DNA of 64,000 nt from Glaciozyma antarctica PI12 (lineage: Eukaryota; Basidiomycota; Microbotryomycetes; Kriegeriales; Camptobasidiaceae): positions 824,417 through 888,416 of the forward strand of contig KZ627161.1 of assembly GCA_002917775.1 (NCBI GenBank), given 5' to 3'. Below the pieces are notes generated by a model that saw nothing but the letters and a program-made list of their open reading frames with translations, did not search any database and had not been told where the DNA came from. This document shows, piece after piece, positions 48,017 to 61,064 of this stretch; the first letter of the stretch is position 1, and every line of letters begins with the position of its first letter. A program made the translations under genes and the position numbers.

Positions 48017-48186
48017 GGCTGGTTGAGATGAACGCCGTTGGGAAGAGCAGCAAGAACAACTCTAAGCCGAGTTTTTTCCCTCGAGCGAGCGACGACTTGG
48101 GCCCAAGCTCTCGCTCAGCCTTCGACACGCCGACAGCCCTTCGCCTTCGACTCCGCACGCTCAAACACTCCCGCCCGACTGCAGCT
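48017..48186. promoter_or_regulatory. Compact bidirectional promoter, RPA135 / RSM25
   Basis: Only 170 nt separate the start codons of a Pol I subunit gene and a mitoribosomal protein gene. Pyrimidine runs cctcgag and ctctcgctc lie near the middle. A shared ribosome-biogenesis control is plausible but not shown by a recognised site. Confidence 0.5.
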
Positions 48187-49215
48187 ATGAACTCTCGAAA
48201 AGCGGCTCGCGCCGTACCTCAGACGATGAACAGGCTCCTCAAGAGTGCTGCCATGCTCAAGACTCCTCCTCCCGCCTTCTACCCTCTCCTCGCCCACCCT
48301 GCTCCCCCTTCCCTCGTTCGATTCCTCCCTCCCAGACCAGACGCCGACCTTCCCCCCTCCATCCTCGCCGTGCGATCCCCGTACCAGCAGGCCAAAGCCA
48401 AGCTCGACGCGGGCCTCAGGCTGGCGGCCGAGGAGAAGGCGGTCCTCAAGGCATCGCCAGGGACGACGCGGTTGACGAGGAGGCGGCCACCAAGGAGCGC
48501 CAACTCGCGCAAGAACTCTCCTCTGCCCATCGTCTTCCCCGAGGACCAGCTCCGCAAGCAATTCTTTCGGGACCACCCGTTCGAGGCATACCGCCCAATC
48601 TTCCTCACGGAGGGAGAGACGCTGAGGGAGGAGACGGGACCGAGTGGGGAGAGCTGGACTCAGTTGAGCCAGCGGTCGAGCATACCTACGGCAGAAGAGT
48701 GCGTTCATCCCTACCTCCCCCGCATCGCCTCTCTCCTCTCGCCAGCCTCCGAGCCTCAAGCTAACGTGCGTCCTTGCAGCGCCATTGCCTTCACCCTTAA
48801 CCTTGTCGACTTCCACGAAATCCCCCTCGCAACAGCCTACAGCGTCTCCCTCGCCCAATTCCGCACCCTTCGCTCCGAGCACGAGAACGCCACGCGCGCC
48901 GCCACTCTCCAAGCCGAAGCTCACGGCGCCGTTTTCTTCGGCGAGATCCAACGCGGCGTGCAAGTCGAGGAGCGCGTGCTGGACGAATGGAGTAGGGCGC
49001 GCGAAGTACAGGAGCAGATCGCTGCGTCGAGGGGACCGGGACAGGCGCCCCAGGGAGCGGATGTGGGAATGTGGGCCAAGGCGGAGGGACTGGAGGAGGA
49101 GGCGCTCGAACCTGAGCTGGGGGAGGTCGAGTTCACTGGAGGAGTTAGCTACGTGAACAGGTTCACGAACCGGGGAGTGGAGGAGCTGGAGGAGGAGGGG
49201 CTGGAGGCACGTTGA
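48187..49215 (+). CDS. RSM25: Mitochondrial small ribosomal subunit protein mS23
   Basis: Structural protein of the mitochondrial 37S subunit. Exons 48187-48698 and 48780-49215, 315 aa. The N-terminal block MNRLLKSAAMLKTPPPAFYP follows the mS23 pattern of a basic helix then a Pro-aromatic turn. The central FPEDQLRKQFFRDHPFEAYR is diagnostic, and AIAFTLNLVDFHEIPLATAY follows the splice. The C-terminal helices are acidic. A run of Arg around residue 90 to 110 may be an insertion. The start could also be the Met at MNRLLK, 13 codons later. Confidence 0.85.
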   Translation: MNSRKAARAVPQTMNRLLKSAAMLKTPPPAFYPLLAHPAPPSLVRFLPPRPDADLPPSILAVRSPYQQAKAKLDAGLRLAAEEKAVLKASPGTTRLTRRRPPRSANSRKNSPLPIVFPEDQLRKQFFRDHPFEAYRPIFLTEGETLREETGPSGESWTQLSQRSSIPTAEECVHPYLPRIASLLSPASEPQANVRPCSAIAFTLNLVDFHEIPLATAYSVSLAQFRTLRSEHENATRAATLQAEAHGAVFFGEIQRGVQVEERVLDEWSRAREVQEQIAASRGPGQAPQGADVGMWAKAEGLEEEALEPELGEVEFTGGVSYVNRFTNRGVEELEEEGLEAR

Positions 49216-49512
49216 GGGGTAGATAGGGTGCTGCTATGCAAAGCTGCAGGAGATCAAAGACTGTTTGTTGGATCCGAGGAGGAAGGGCTGAGGGTGCGTC
49301 TTGGTGCTGAGTGCACGACTTCCGCTTGCCGGCTGCTTGGGCAAGGAGCTCTGAGCCCAGCTCTTGCTGTGAAGAGCTATTCTGAAGAACTTGAAGAGCA
49401 AAGACACAGCTCCGCGCTGAACGAGGACGAGAGCACCACTAGAGAGCACCGAGCCGGCGCAGCGCGATCAGCCGTTGCTCTCCCTCCTTCTACTCCCCTC
49501 CACCTCAAAATT

Positions 49513-51238
49513 ATGACAGCAGCAGAGTACGACACCAAAGCTGTGCTCTTGGAGGTGCGTTTCTCTTTCATCCACCTGCTGTTCTGCCCTGACCAACGCT
49601 CCCCGCGCAGCTCATGAAGGAGTACGTCCTCACTGTATCCCGGGACGCGCTGGCGGAGTTGCAGCTGACCTCCTTCTCTTTCTGCTTGTTAGGGGCGAGA
49701 ACAAGACCTGCGCGGATTGCGATGTTCCAATGCCGCAGTGGGCGTCGTTGAGGTGCGTCGACGTGCCGTCCAGGAGGAACCTCGTCTGACCGCTCTCTCC
49801 TCACAGCTTCGGTGTCTACGTCTGCCTGACGTGCTCTGGAGTACACCGTGGACTGGGAGTGCACATTTCGTACGCTTCCTTTTACCGGGGCGAGCCCACA
49901 AAATGTGGAGCTGCTGAACTAACGCTCCTCCCGGCAGCTTCGTGCGCTCGCTCACGATGGACAAGTGGACGGAGGCGCAGATTACCAAGATGCGTGTGGG
50001 AGGCAACAGCAAGTGGCGCCAATGGTGCGAGGCTAGCCCTGAGTACTCGAAGAACATGAACATTACGAATAAGGTTCGTCGAGGCGCAGGAGGAGCTTCT
50101 TGGGGGAGAGCTGACCCAGTGCCTCTTGCAGTACACCTCGCACTTTGCAGCCCAGTACAAGGACAAAGTGAGCTTTCCCCCTCAGCTCTTCTCGTTCCAG
50201 CACCAACGCGTCTTCGCGCAGCTCCTCGCCGAAATCGAAGGCCGCACCTGGTCTCCCGAGGACACTCCCCTTCCTAGCGCCCCCTCCCCCAGCTACTCCC
50301 TCCGCAAGCCTCGCTCCGTCAACTCGCGCGGTTCCTCCCCCGCCCCTTCTCGCGCGCAACAGCTCGCCTCCAACTCGTCCAACCGCCCCACCTCCCCTCT
50401 CAGCGCCGGCGGCGCAGGAGGCCTTTCGAACCCGTACAACCAGAAGGCGCGGAACGAGGATTATTTTGCGAACATGGGATCGCAGAACGAGGGACGGAGC
50501 GCCGACCTGCCGCCTAGCCAGGGAGGCAAGTACGGTGGGTTCGGCAGCGACGCGAGCTACAACCCCAGCAATTCGACGAGCAGTAAGGCAATTCCCACCT
50601 TCGACGACCTGCGGGACGATCCTGTTTCGGCGCTTGGGAGGGGATGGGGATTCCTCGGAGCTGCACTCTCGCGGGCCTCTCGAACGATCAACGAGTGCGT
50701 CTTCCTTCCCTCTCTTGCTCTCCACTAACCTCCTCCTAGGACCGTCGTCCAACCCACTCTCGAACGCGCCGTCGACCCCGCTCTCCAATCCCAATTCTCC
50801 TCCTACGTCAGCAAAGCCCAATCCGCTCTCACCGAAGCCTCTCGGAACGCCGGCGAAGTCCTCTCGCAAGGCTTGCAGCAAAACGGCTTCAACGATCTCG
50901 CGCAGACGGTCGAACGAGCGACGGGAAGGGGAGCGGGAGGAGGGTACGGACAGGTCGGAGCGAACCAGGCGCCGTCGGCGGAACAGCAGGAGGAGGGGGA
51001 CGATTTCTTTGGCAGTCATTTGGGAGACAACCACGCGAGTGGGAGTGGGAGTGCGAGTACGGGAGGGTATAGGGATGGAGGAGAGGATGGGTGGGCGAAA
51101 ATGGCGCCGCAGTCGGCTACGAGGGGAGTGGCGGGGAGGGCGTCGCCTGCCGCGAGTGGGCGGTCGTCGCCTGCTGTGACGAAGAAGGCAAAGGGGGACG
51201 ACTGGGACGATTTCGGTGGAGAGTGGAAGAACGATTGA
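49513..51238 (+). CDS. GCS1: ArfGAP1/Gcs1-type Arf GTPase-activating protein
   Basis: GAP for Arf1 on Golgi and COPI vesicles. Exons: 49513-49554, 49611-49621 (11 nt), 49693-49752, 49807-49869, 49938-50073, 50132-50167, 50222-50694 and 50740-51238; 439 aa. The zinc finger is C-x2-C-x16-C-x2-C, beginning KTCADCDVPMPQWASLSFGV and ending YVCLTCSGVHRGLGVHISFV with the catalytic Arg. KWRQWCEASPEYSKNMNI and YTSHFAAQYKDKLLAEIEGR close the domain. The middle has Ser-rich stretches such as ISKAIPT and a potential ALPS-like amphipathic helix near GWGFLGAALSRASRTI; the end DDWDDFGGEWKND carries Trp-acidic motifs used for coat binding. The 297 nt before the start show nothing else clear. Confidence 0.9.
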
Positions 51239-51313
51239 AGGGAGCGTAGACTATTTGGGGTAATGCGCACAGCGTAAGGTATTAGAACGAGAGAGTGCAT
51301 GCGTATATTTGCT

Positions 51314-53575
<2,262 letters not shown>

Positions 53576-54487
53576 GGGAACTCCGCGCGTCGGGGACTGG
53601 GTGCAGTCGGTTCGAGCTGTGTTGGAAGAAGGGAGTCCTGCGGGTGCGATTCGAGCTGATACTCCTGTGCTGAACTAGCTTGTACTAGAGTTTGTGACGA
53701 GAGAGGTCGAGGAGGAGGAGCTTGGACATCCGAGGGAGACGACCTTCGTTAATTTAATTCAGCTCTCTCCCCTCTGCCTCTTTCCTCGTTCTCAACTCTC
53801 GACAGCTCTCCTTCTTGGACTCGCCCCTCGGCCATCCAGAGGCCTGATGGCGCAGGATAGACTACATCAAGCAGAGCTACTCCGACTGCCCTGATCAAGG
53901 TGAGCCACTCTCTTCCTCCCCAGGACTCGTTCTCCTAGGTGGATAGTCGCTAATCGCTAAATTGAATTTAATCACAGACCTCAAATCGCCTCTCACCCGC
54001 CCGTTGCCGTTTGTATGCAGTCGTCTTCGTAACTCTTTAGACTCGCAACTGTAGGCCCCGACTACGACTACGACACACCTCGCATTCACCTCTCCCGCCA
54101 ACTCCCTTGCCGACCGAGACGCCCACCCTCGTCTCGCCCTCTCCCCAGGACACCTACCCACTCTCCGCCCAACCGTCTCCGCCCTCTTCCATCGCCTCCA
54201 GTCCCTTCGCCCAATCGTTGATAAGTTTCCTGCATCCGGTAAGCACAGCCTCAGGACTAGCTCGGAGCCTTGAACGGCAGGGAGGCTGACTCCCCTCTCT
54301 TTTCGTTGTTTCAGCGCAGTCCGTGCTTGTTTACGCCACTCATAATCCACCCCTCCTTCGCCGCCGCATCACTCCACTGGACCGCCTAGGCCACCAGTAA
54401 CCCTCCCCTTCCTCCCCCTTTCTCCGGCGTCCTCTCCTTCCGCAACCTTCGGCCGCCGTCAAGTACGCGCGTCACCACGAGGGCAGC
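53576..54487. promoter_or_regulatory. Divergent promoter ATE1 / WHI3-like, with 5' UTR intron
   Basis: The 912 nt between two outward-facing starts hold both promoters. A likely 5' UTR intron of the WHI3-like gene runs 54239-54314: gtaagc donor, gaggctgac branch site, and cag acceptor after a t-rich run. AT-rich islands (gttaatttaattc near 53750 and taaattgaatttaatc near 53960) stand out against the GC-rich background. Confidence 0.55.
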
Positions 54488-57400
54488 ATGCTCCCTCCCA
54501 GTCGGCCGCACTCGTCCTCCCAGTCTTCGGAGCGAACTCTACCTCCACAGCACTATCAGCAGCGTGCCTCCTACGCTTTTCCGCCCTCTCAGTCGTCGAG
54601 TCAGTCGTCCCACTCACGCTCCTACGACCTCAGCTCGACGACGGCCACGGCAGGGATGCAGGACGACACGGGGCATGGGCAGAGGAGTGACTGGAACGGA
54701 AGGCGGGACGGGGGAGGAGGAGACAGCATCCAGGGCACCACCATCTCGAGCAGGCCGAGCACTTCATCATCGCATCGCCCCCCTCCCTCCCTCCCTCCGA
54801 CCTCCCCACCTCTCCAACCTCAGCAACGACCACCAAGTATCAACTCTACAGCCTCACACTCTTCCTCCCGCCCCCTCGCCGATTCCTCCACTCCCTACCA
54901 GCCATCGCAATCCTCCTCCAGCTCCACCACCGGCACCTCGCGCCAGACCTTCTACTCGAGCCCTTCTCTCACCAGTCGGTCTGTTCCGAACATTGCCAGC
55001 ATCGGAGCTGAGCCAGAGGTGGGAGGACAACGGAGCGGAGTACCAGGAGGGAACGAGGCGGCTTTGGGGTACGACTCGCTCTTGGGCGCTCCTCCTCAAG
55101 CTTCCTCGGCATCCTCTTCCTCGAATGGAACGAACGAGAGCAACCGATCGGCGCTGTTCCCAGGCTCCGAGGGAGCGAATCCGCAGCGAGGCGCAGCAAG
55201 GAGAGACGGTTCGCCTGGAGAGCGCGGGATGGATCGCACGGACGAGGAGGAGGGAATGAGTGGATTAGGCGTCAGCGGATGGTCAGGGGAGACCAGAAGC
55301 GGCAGTGGGGACGGAGAGGGGAGGATCAGCGAGGGAGACGAATGCTACTCGTCCAGCAGGCCCAAATCGGCACCCAGGACCACTCGCACGAACGATCGCC
55401 TACCCGACGACCCCTACCAGCAGCAGCAGTCCTCGAATCAAGATTGGACCGGCACTCACGGCTCCTACTTCCCTCAGTCGACGACCGACCGCGAACGCAC
55501 CCTCTCTGCAAGTCAAGGCGGAGCGAACTACGGATCCGGCGGCACTCTCTCTGGACATCCTTCGTCGTCCTCGCTCGCGAGTTCTGCGGGGCTCTTCAGT
55601 CCTTTGAGCCCCCTCGTCGAGCCGTTCTCGCCTTCTACGACGGCGAGCGGAGGGAGCGCGACTTGGGGCGTCAGCAGCAAGGAACCTTCGCTTGTGCGTT
55701 TCTGCGTTCATTGTTCGAGAGGTGGGGCCAGAGCTGACGCACGTCTATCGCAGACGAGCAACTCGATCAACGCACCGAGTTCGCCGCGCGATCTACGTGG
55801 ATACCCGCTTCAAGTACAGCAGCAATACCAGCAGCAGCACCAAGGACTCTCCTCCCTCGCCCCTCGCCTCTCCCAGCCCTCCCTTCCAGCGACTCAGCCA
55901 TCCCACTCCTCCCTAGACCGCAAGTTCTCCTCTCTCGCCCTCGGCCTCGGCGGCGTCCCAGAGCATGGCGTTCCCGATTCGCTCCATCCCTCCGAACCCC
56001 GCATTCCCTCGCAACTCTACGGCCCCAACGTCCAGCTCGGCAGCGCAGGCATCACATCCAGCGTCGTGTTGAACAACGCTCTCGTCCTCGGTAGCGGGCA
56101 GCAGTACGGCTCCGATCCAGGAGGCGCGAGCTTCGGCGGGATGAGCGGCGGCTACAGCGTTCCGATGAGCGCCAGCGACAGCCGCGACTCGTACCTCCCG
56201 TCGCACGGTCTTCCTGGCGCCAGGAGGGAGATCCCGATGGACCGAGGAGGATACGCGCGAGCTGGGTACGCCGAAGCAGCTGTACGAGGTGGAGCGGCGG
56301 CGACGGCGGGGAGCGGGAGCGGCGGCGAGGGGAGCGAGGAGATTTCGACCATTTTTGTCGTCGGTTTTCCCGAGGATATGCTCGAGCGCGAGTTCCAGAA
56401 CATGTTCGTCTTCTCGACTGGATTCGAGGCCGCCACGCTCAAGATCCCGGCGTCGACGGTCGCGGCGAGGGAGAGGGAGCGGGAGCTCGCAGCTGCTGCC
56501 GTCAACGCTGCCGTCGGCGGGAACGTCCTCAAGTCGGCGGGAGGAGGTCCCATCAACCTCCCTGGACCAGTCGGGATGGGCGTCTACCAGGATCCGTACG
56601 GCGGCATGCTCGGAGGACCTCTCGACCAAGGAGCGTACGAAGACGCGTTCGGCAACCTCCCCCTCGACGGACCCGGCTCCTCCCTCGCCCACGCTCTCGG
56701 CGCCGCTTCTCTCGCTGCGCGCGAATCGGCCGACAGTCCCGCGAGCGCGCGCAAGCAGATCATCGGGTTCGCCAAGTTCCGCACGAGGGCTCAGGCGCTC
56801 GACGCTCGCGATGTCATTAGCGGGAAGAAGGTCGACGCGGAGAAGGGCAACATCCTCAAGGCCGAGATGGCGAAGAAGAACCTCCACACGAAGCGCGGAC
56901 TCTCGAACGAGCTCGCCAGCGGACCCGGCGGACCGTCCTTCCCCCTCTCCTCCCTCGATGCCGCCACCCTCGGCCGACTCGCCAACGCCAGCGCGCTCAA
57001 TCCCGCTGTCCTCGCCGAACTCGCTAGGCAGAGCGCGGCGGCTCAGCTCCAGGGTCAGCCCCCGAGCTCGGTCGCTCTTCCGCAGGATCGCGAGACTAGG
57101 GCGCAGATGCAGCAGGCCGCCGCGTTCGACGCCTTCCATTCGGTTCCTCCCTTCCCTCCGTCGTCGTCGGGACGGGAGCGAGAGCTCAGCGGAGGATCGG
57201 CCGCAGGGTTCGCAAGCCACCACAGCGTCAGCGGCATGTCGCGCGAGTACTACGACGAACCCAACTCTCCCCCACTCACCTCCGCCGCCTACTACAACCT
57301 GCCTCGCGCCGACCGTCCTCGAGGTTACAGCCGTGAACGCGCTCTTGGATCCTCCCCTCCCGACTACCCCGGCGACCTCGCGCACTCTCCGACGTCAACT

Positions 57401-58507
57401 CAGACCTCGTCGCCCCACCTCCGCAGCACGATGCTCCAGTCGGCCTACTCGAACAGGAGCATGATGCAGCAGCTCGACGACGGCGTCGAACTCCAGCGCT
57501 CGCTGGCCCACTCCACTTCAACGACCCTTCCAGTTCAACGACCGCCCCACCGACTCGCACCGCTTCCCCTCGTCGCCTTACAACCACCCTCAGTTTGGAG
57601 GATCGTCCCATTACGGAGGCACGGAGAACTACCAGGTCGACGAGCGCGAGAGGGAGCGCGACCGCCCGCAGCCGATGTACCAGTTCTCGCCGCCGTCGAA
57701 CCCGCACTTGCACCAGCATGGGGGAGTCAGGATGCCGCCGTCGCCGACTTCTCCCCTCTTGGGCCAGTCGCACGCGATTCCGAGGACGCAGAACCCGGCT
57801 GATATGAACGCGCCGAAGAAGTGAGTGGCTTCCTCGATGATTTCGTTGCGCGGTTGCTGATTCGCGCCTGCAGCACGCTCTACGTTGGTGGACTTCCAGC
57901 TGTTCTTCCTTCCCTCACTGGACCGTTCAGCGCTGCTCATCTCGAGGACAGTGAGTGTTTTTAGTGATTATCGCGCGAAACTCGCTAAGATCTCTTGCGA
58001 CAGGCCTCCGAAACGCCTTCTCCCGATGCCTTGGCTTCCGTCGCCTTTGTTTCAGGTCGAAGAGCAACGGACCCATCGTCTTTGTCGAGTTCGACGACGT
58101 CAACTTTGCGACGCAGGCGCTGCACGACATGTACGGCAACACGCTCGGAGGGATTATCAGAGGAGGGATTCGACTGTCGTACTCCAAGGTGCGTTCTTTC
58201 GCTTGCCGGTGATTGCAGTCAGCTTTGCTGACGAGAATCGTATCAGAACCCTCTCGGCGTTCGCACCGGAAGCGCTTCGAACGGATCAATGTCGCCCTCC
58301 GGACCCGACGGCCACAGCTCGTACGGCTCCTCGACTCCGATCCTAGGCATGGGTCGACGCCCCTCCGAATCCGTCTTCAGCACCGGGCTGACGATGGACT
58401 ACCATCGCTCGCCGCTCGCGCGCGCTCCTCCCCCTGCACCCTCCGCATCTCATTCTGTTCAGTTCGGTAGCTCATTCTCCCCTTTCGGTGCCTACGACCA
58501 CCAGTGA
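54488..58507 (+). CDS. WHI3: Whi3-like RNA-binding protein
   Basis: Cytoplasmic RRM protein related to yeast Whi3 and fission yeast Scw1, which bind G1 cyclin and other mRNAs and form assemblies. Exons: 54488-55693, 55754-57820, 57874-57950, 58004-58188 and 58247-58507, about 1264 aa. A degenerate RRM-like half lies near residue 595-760 (ISTIFVVGFPEDMLEREFQN, then QIIGFAKFRTRAQALDARDV). The canonical RRM is C-terminal: RNP2 TLYVGGLP, RLCFRSKSNGPIVFVEFDD, GGIIRGGIRLSYSK and NPLGVRTGS, all Whi3 hallmarks. The first 400 residues are Ser/Gln-rich. Intron 1 (55694-55753) is 60 nt, a multiple of three without stops, so its retention would stay in frame. One extra base shifts the frame somewhere in 57490-57550, before FQFNDRPTDSHRFPSSPYNH. 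Confidence 0.86.
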
Positions 58508-58809
58508 TTACCCTCTCTCTCTCTCTCTTCATTCACCTCACGCGCCTCTCCTCATCCCCATCTCCTTGCCTTCGCATCCTGTATAGCCTCTTAGCACACC
58601 CAACACCCCTCATTAGCTTACCACCCCTCCGCTTTCTACATACCTTTTTTGATAGTCTCTTTTAGTTAATCGCAACCTCGGCTTCCCCAGTTCTGCACTG
58701 CTCGACGTGAGAGAAAGGTCTTGCGGGATCCGGCTGAACGAGGTCGTCATCACGCCGAGGGGCGAAGTCGACGCTCTCCCTCCTTCCCTCGTCTCGATTC
58801 CTGTTCATA
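58508..58809. other. Intergenic region with CT microsatellite
   Basis: It begins with a ctctctctctctctc run just after the WHI3-like stop (about 58511-58527). The rest holds the 3' end and the next promoter. No further feature. Confidence 0.5.
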
Positions 58810-59734
58810 ATGGCGTACGTGGCTACTGAACTGCTCCCTGGATCTGCTGCTCACCCGGCGTCTCTCCAGTCTCGCTCCTCAGTTCGCTACGCACCGCTTC
58901 GGCAACCCAGCTGCTGCTCACACTCTCGAGCTCTACCTCGACCTCATCTGCCCCTTCTCGATGAAGCAGGCGCGTCGCTTTCATCTCCTCTAACACCCCA
59001 CGCTGACGAGTTCCTGCTGTCGCCAGCTCACGGGAGTTCGCGAGCACGTCCTCCCACTCCTTCAGTCCAACTCCGAGGTCGCCGACAAGCTCCAGATCAT
59101 CCTTCGTCAGGTTCCTCAGCCGTGGCACAGGTACGCTCCAAGCACGTAGCTTCGGGATAGACGCTGATTCGAACGCAGCTCCTCGACGCTCGTTCACGAA
59201 GCTGCTCTCGCCGCATCGCGTGCTGCCGTCGGATCGAGCAGGACCAAGTCCTACAGCGATCCTGAGGTCATCAGCCTTTTCCAGAAGTACTTCTTCGCGC
59301 TCATGGAGGGGCAGAAGGTGAGCAGTTCCGCGGCGGGCCTGGCAACACGACTAATGCGCGTCGCAGGCGTTCTATGATGAGCCTTGCGCGCAGGAGACTC
59401 CGAACGAGACGAGGGAGAGGCTGGCGGTCCTTGCTGAGAGTGTGGGGATCGACAAGGCTGCTTTCCTTGAGGCGAGCAAGGTCGGGGAGAGCAATGGAGG
59501 AACTCCAGGTTCGCTCGCTTCGGCTTTGGGCATCGCTCGACCTCGCTGATCTCGTTTTCGGGCGCAGTCACGAATGATCTCAAGCTTTGTGTCAAGTACG
59601 GACGACAGAATGGTGTTCACGTTACTCCTACCGTTAGCTTGGATGGACTCGTTGATCCTTCGATCTCATCCTCTTTCTCTCGCGAGGACTGGGTGAAGTA
59701 CCTTGTCGAAAAGGTCGGGGTCAAGTCGCTGTAG
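58810..59734 (+). CDS. DsbA-like thioredoxin-fold protein
   Basis: Thioredoxin-fold protein of the DsbA/2-hydroxychromene isomerase kind. Exons: 58810-58814 (ATG plus two bases), 58870-58969, 59027-59130, 59179-59317, 59367-59508 and 59568-59734, 218 aa. The fold opens AAHTLELYLDLICPFSMKQ; the active-site position is CPFS, so only one Cys is present, which argues against simple disulfide exchange. VREHVLPLLQ, ILRQVPQPWH, STLVHEAALAA, the helix ALMEGQKAFYDEPCAQETPN, and GVHVTPTVSLDGLVDPSISS with the cis-Pro T-P-T support the family. The second intron (58970-59026) begins gc rather than gt (gcgcgt) with a normal gctgac branch site and cag end. Function in fungi unknown. Confidence 0.82.
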
Positions 59735-60048
59735 TGAACTACGCTCGGAATTAAGAACCTTCCTGAGTGAGAGAAGGGAGAGCCAAGTTGCGTTGCGGAA
59801 AGGACGTTCGGCTGCCTGAGCGAGGCGAGGTTGTGAGGCAGCCTCTGGAATTTCAGCACCGTACTTGTGCTTCTTCCAGCCTTGGTTAATACTTGTAAAA
59901 GCATTCAATCTAGCGAGAAGAGGAGAGGGTTACCAGCGAAAGCGCCTGCGAAATCGGGGTCGAGTTGGAGAAAGCGCGTTCTGCCTCTCTTCCTCCTTCC
60001 TTGTCCTCCCCTGCTCGTCGCTTCGCCTCTCCTCTTACCGACTTGAGT
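59735..60048. other. Intergenic region upstream of DTD1
   Basis: This 314-nt gap carries the 3' end of the DsbA-like gene and the DTD1 leader. Nothing specific was recognised. Confidence 0.4.
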
Positions 60049-60973
60049 ATGAAGGCAGTAATTCAGCGTGTCAAGTCTGCTTCCGTCGTCGGTGCGTCTT
60101 GCCACCCTCCGAGCGTCGCCCCCAACCCTCCGCTGACCTTCTTCTCTCCCTCTCTGATCGTTCCCGTCAGTCGATGGAAAGCAAGTATCAGCAATAGGAC
60201 GCGGACTGATGGTCCTCATTGGGATCGGAGTCAATGACAGCGCGTACGATCTCGCATACGTGTCGGGGAAGATTCTCGCGCTTCGACTGTTCCCCGATCA
60301 AGAGCACGAAGACTGGGGATGGAAGAAGAGCGTCGTTGATGCCGAGTACGAAGTGTTATGCGGTGAGTCCACTTTGTCTGCCCCTCGCGAGCGTACTGAC
60401 GACCTCGTGAATCCAGTCTCTCAGGTCGGCATCGCTCTCTGCAGCCTTTCAAGCAGTCCTAACCCGCTCTACGCTTCAAGTTTACGCTTTACAGCAACAC
60501 CAAGAAAGGAAGCAAGCCCGACTTTCATGCCGCCATGGTAAGCTACCTCCGCACGCAAGTCAATCCGCGACTGACGAGATCAAAGCCTGGTGAGACGAGC
60601 AGGCAAATGTACGACACTCTTCTTGAAGACCTTCGCGCAAAGTACAAGCCCGAGCGCATTCACGACGGTCGAGTACGTCTTCGCTCTCTAGCTTCGCGCG
60701 CCGAAGCTGATGCCTCCTTGAAAGTTTGGCGAGATGATGGACGTTTCGCTTACAAACGACGGGCCTGTCACGATTATTATCGACAGCAACGATGTTCCTG
60801 CGGCGCCTACTGCGAAAGTCACGACGTCGAACGAGCTCAAGGAGAAGCGGAGAGCAGAGCTGGCGGTGAAAGCGCAGGAGAAGCAGGCGAGGATGGAGGC
60901 CGCGAAAGCTGGGGGAGATAATGGGGAGAAGCTGGCGGAGCGGTTTAAGGAGGCGATGAGGGAGGGGTATTAG
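60049..60973 (+). CDS. DTD1: D-aminoacyl-tRNA deacylase
   Basis: Removes D-amino acids (and misloaded glycine) from tRNA, a proofreading step in the cytosol. Exons: 60049-60091, 60171-60362, 60417-60424 (8 nt), 60481-60537, 60586-60672 and 60725-60973, 211 aa. The enzyme starts MKAVIQRVKSASVVVDGKQV, has the active-site SQFTLYSNTKKGSKPDFH and the cross-subunit motif TNDGPVTIIIDS. IGRGLMVLIGIGVNDS and KYKPERIHDGRFGEMMDVSL are also typical. The 8-nt exon (two bases of Val, then Ser-Gln) is needed to make VSQFTL. A lysine-rich helical extension, ELKEKRRAELAVKAQEKQ and onward, follows the core domain. Confidence 0.93.
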
Positions 60974-61064
60974 AACCTGGCTGCGAAGGAATAGAAAACG
61001 GGAGCGGAGCTTTGCGGAGCGAAGGTCGAGTGCGATAGTCACGAACGCCGCGGGCGTCTGAATT

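Noticed and set aside
55913-57385. 490-codon minus-strand open frame opposite the WHI3-like gene
   Set aside because: Antisense shadow; composition is Arg/Glu/Gly/Val only, and the sense strand encodes the RRM protein.
58511-58527. CT run as a mobile-element or CRISPR trace
   Set aside because: It is a simple microsatellite in a 3' UTR. No repeats with spacers or terminal repeats were seen anywhere in the window.
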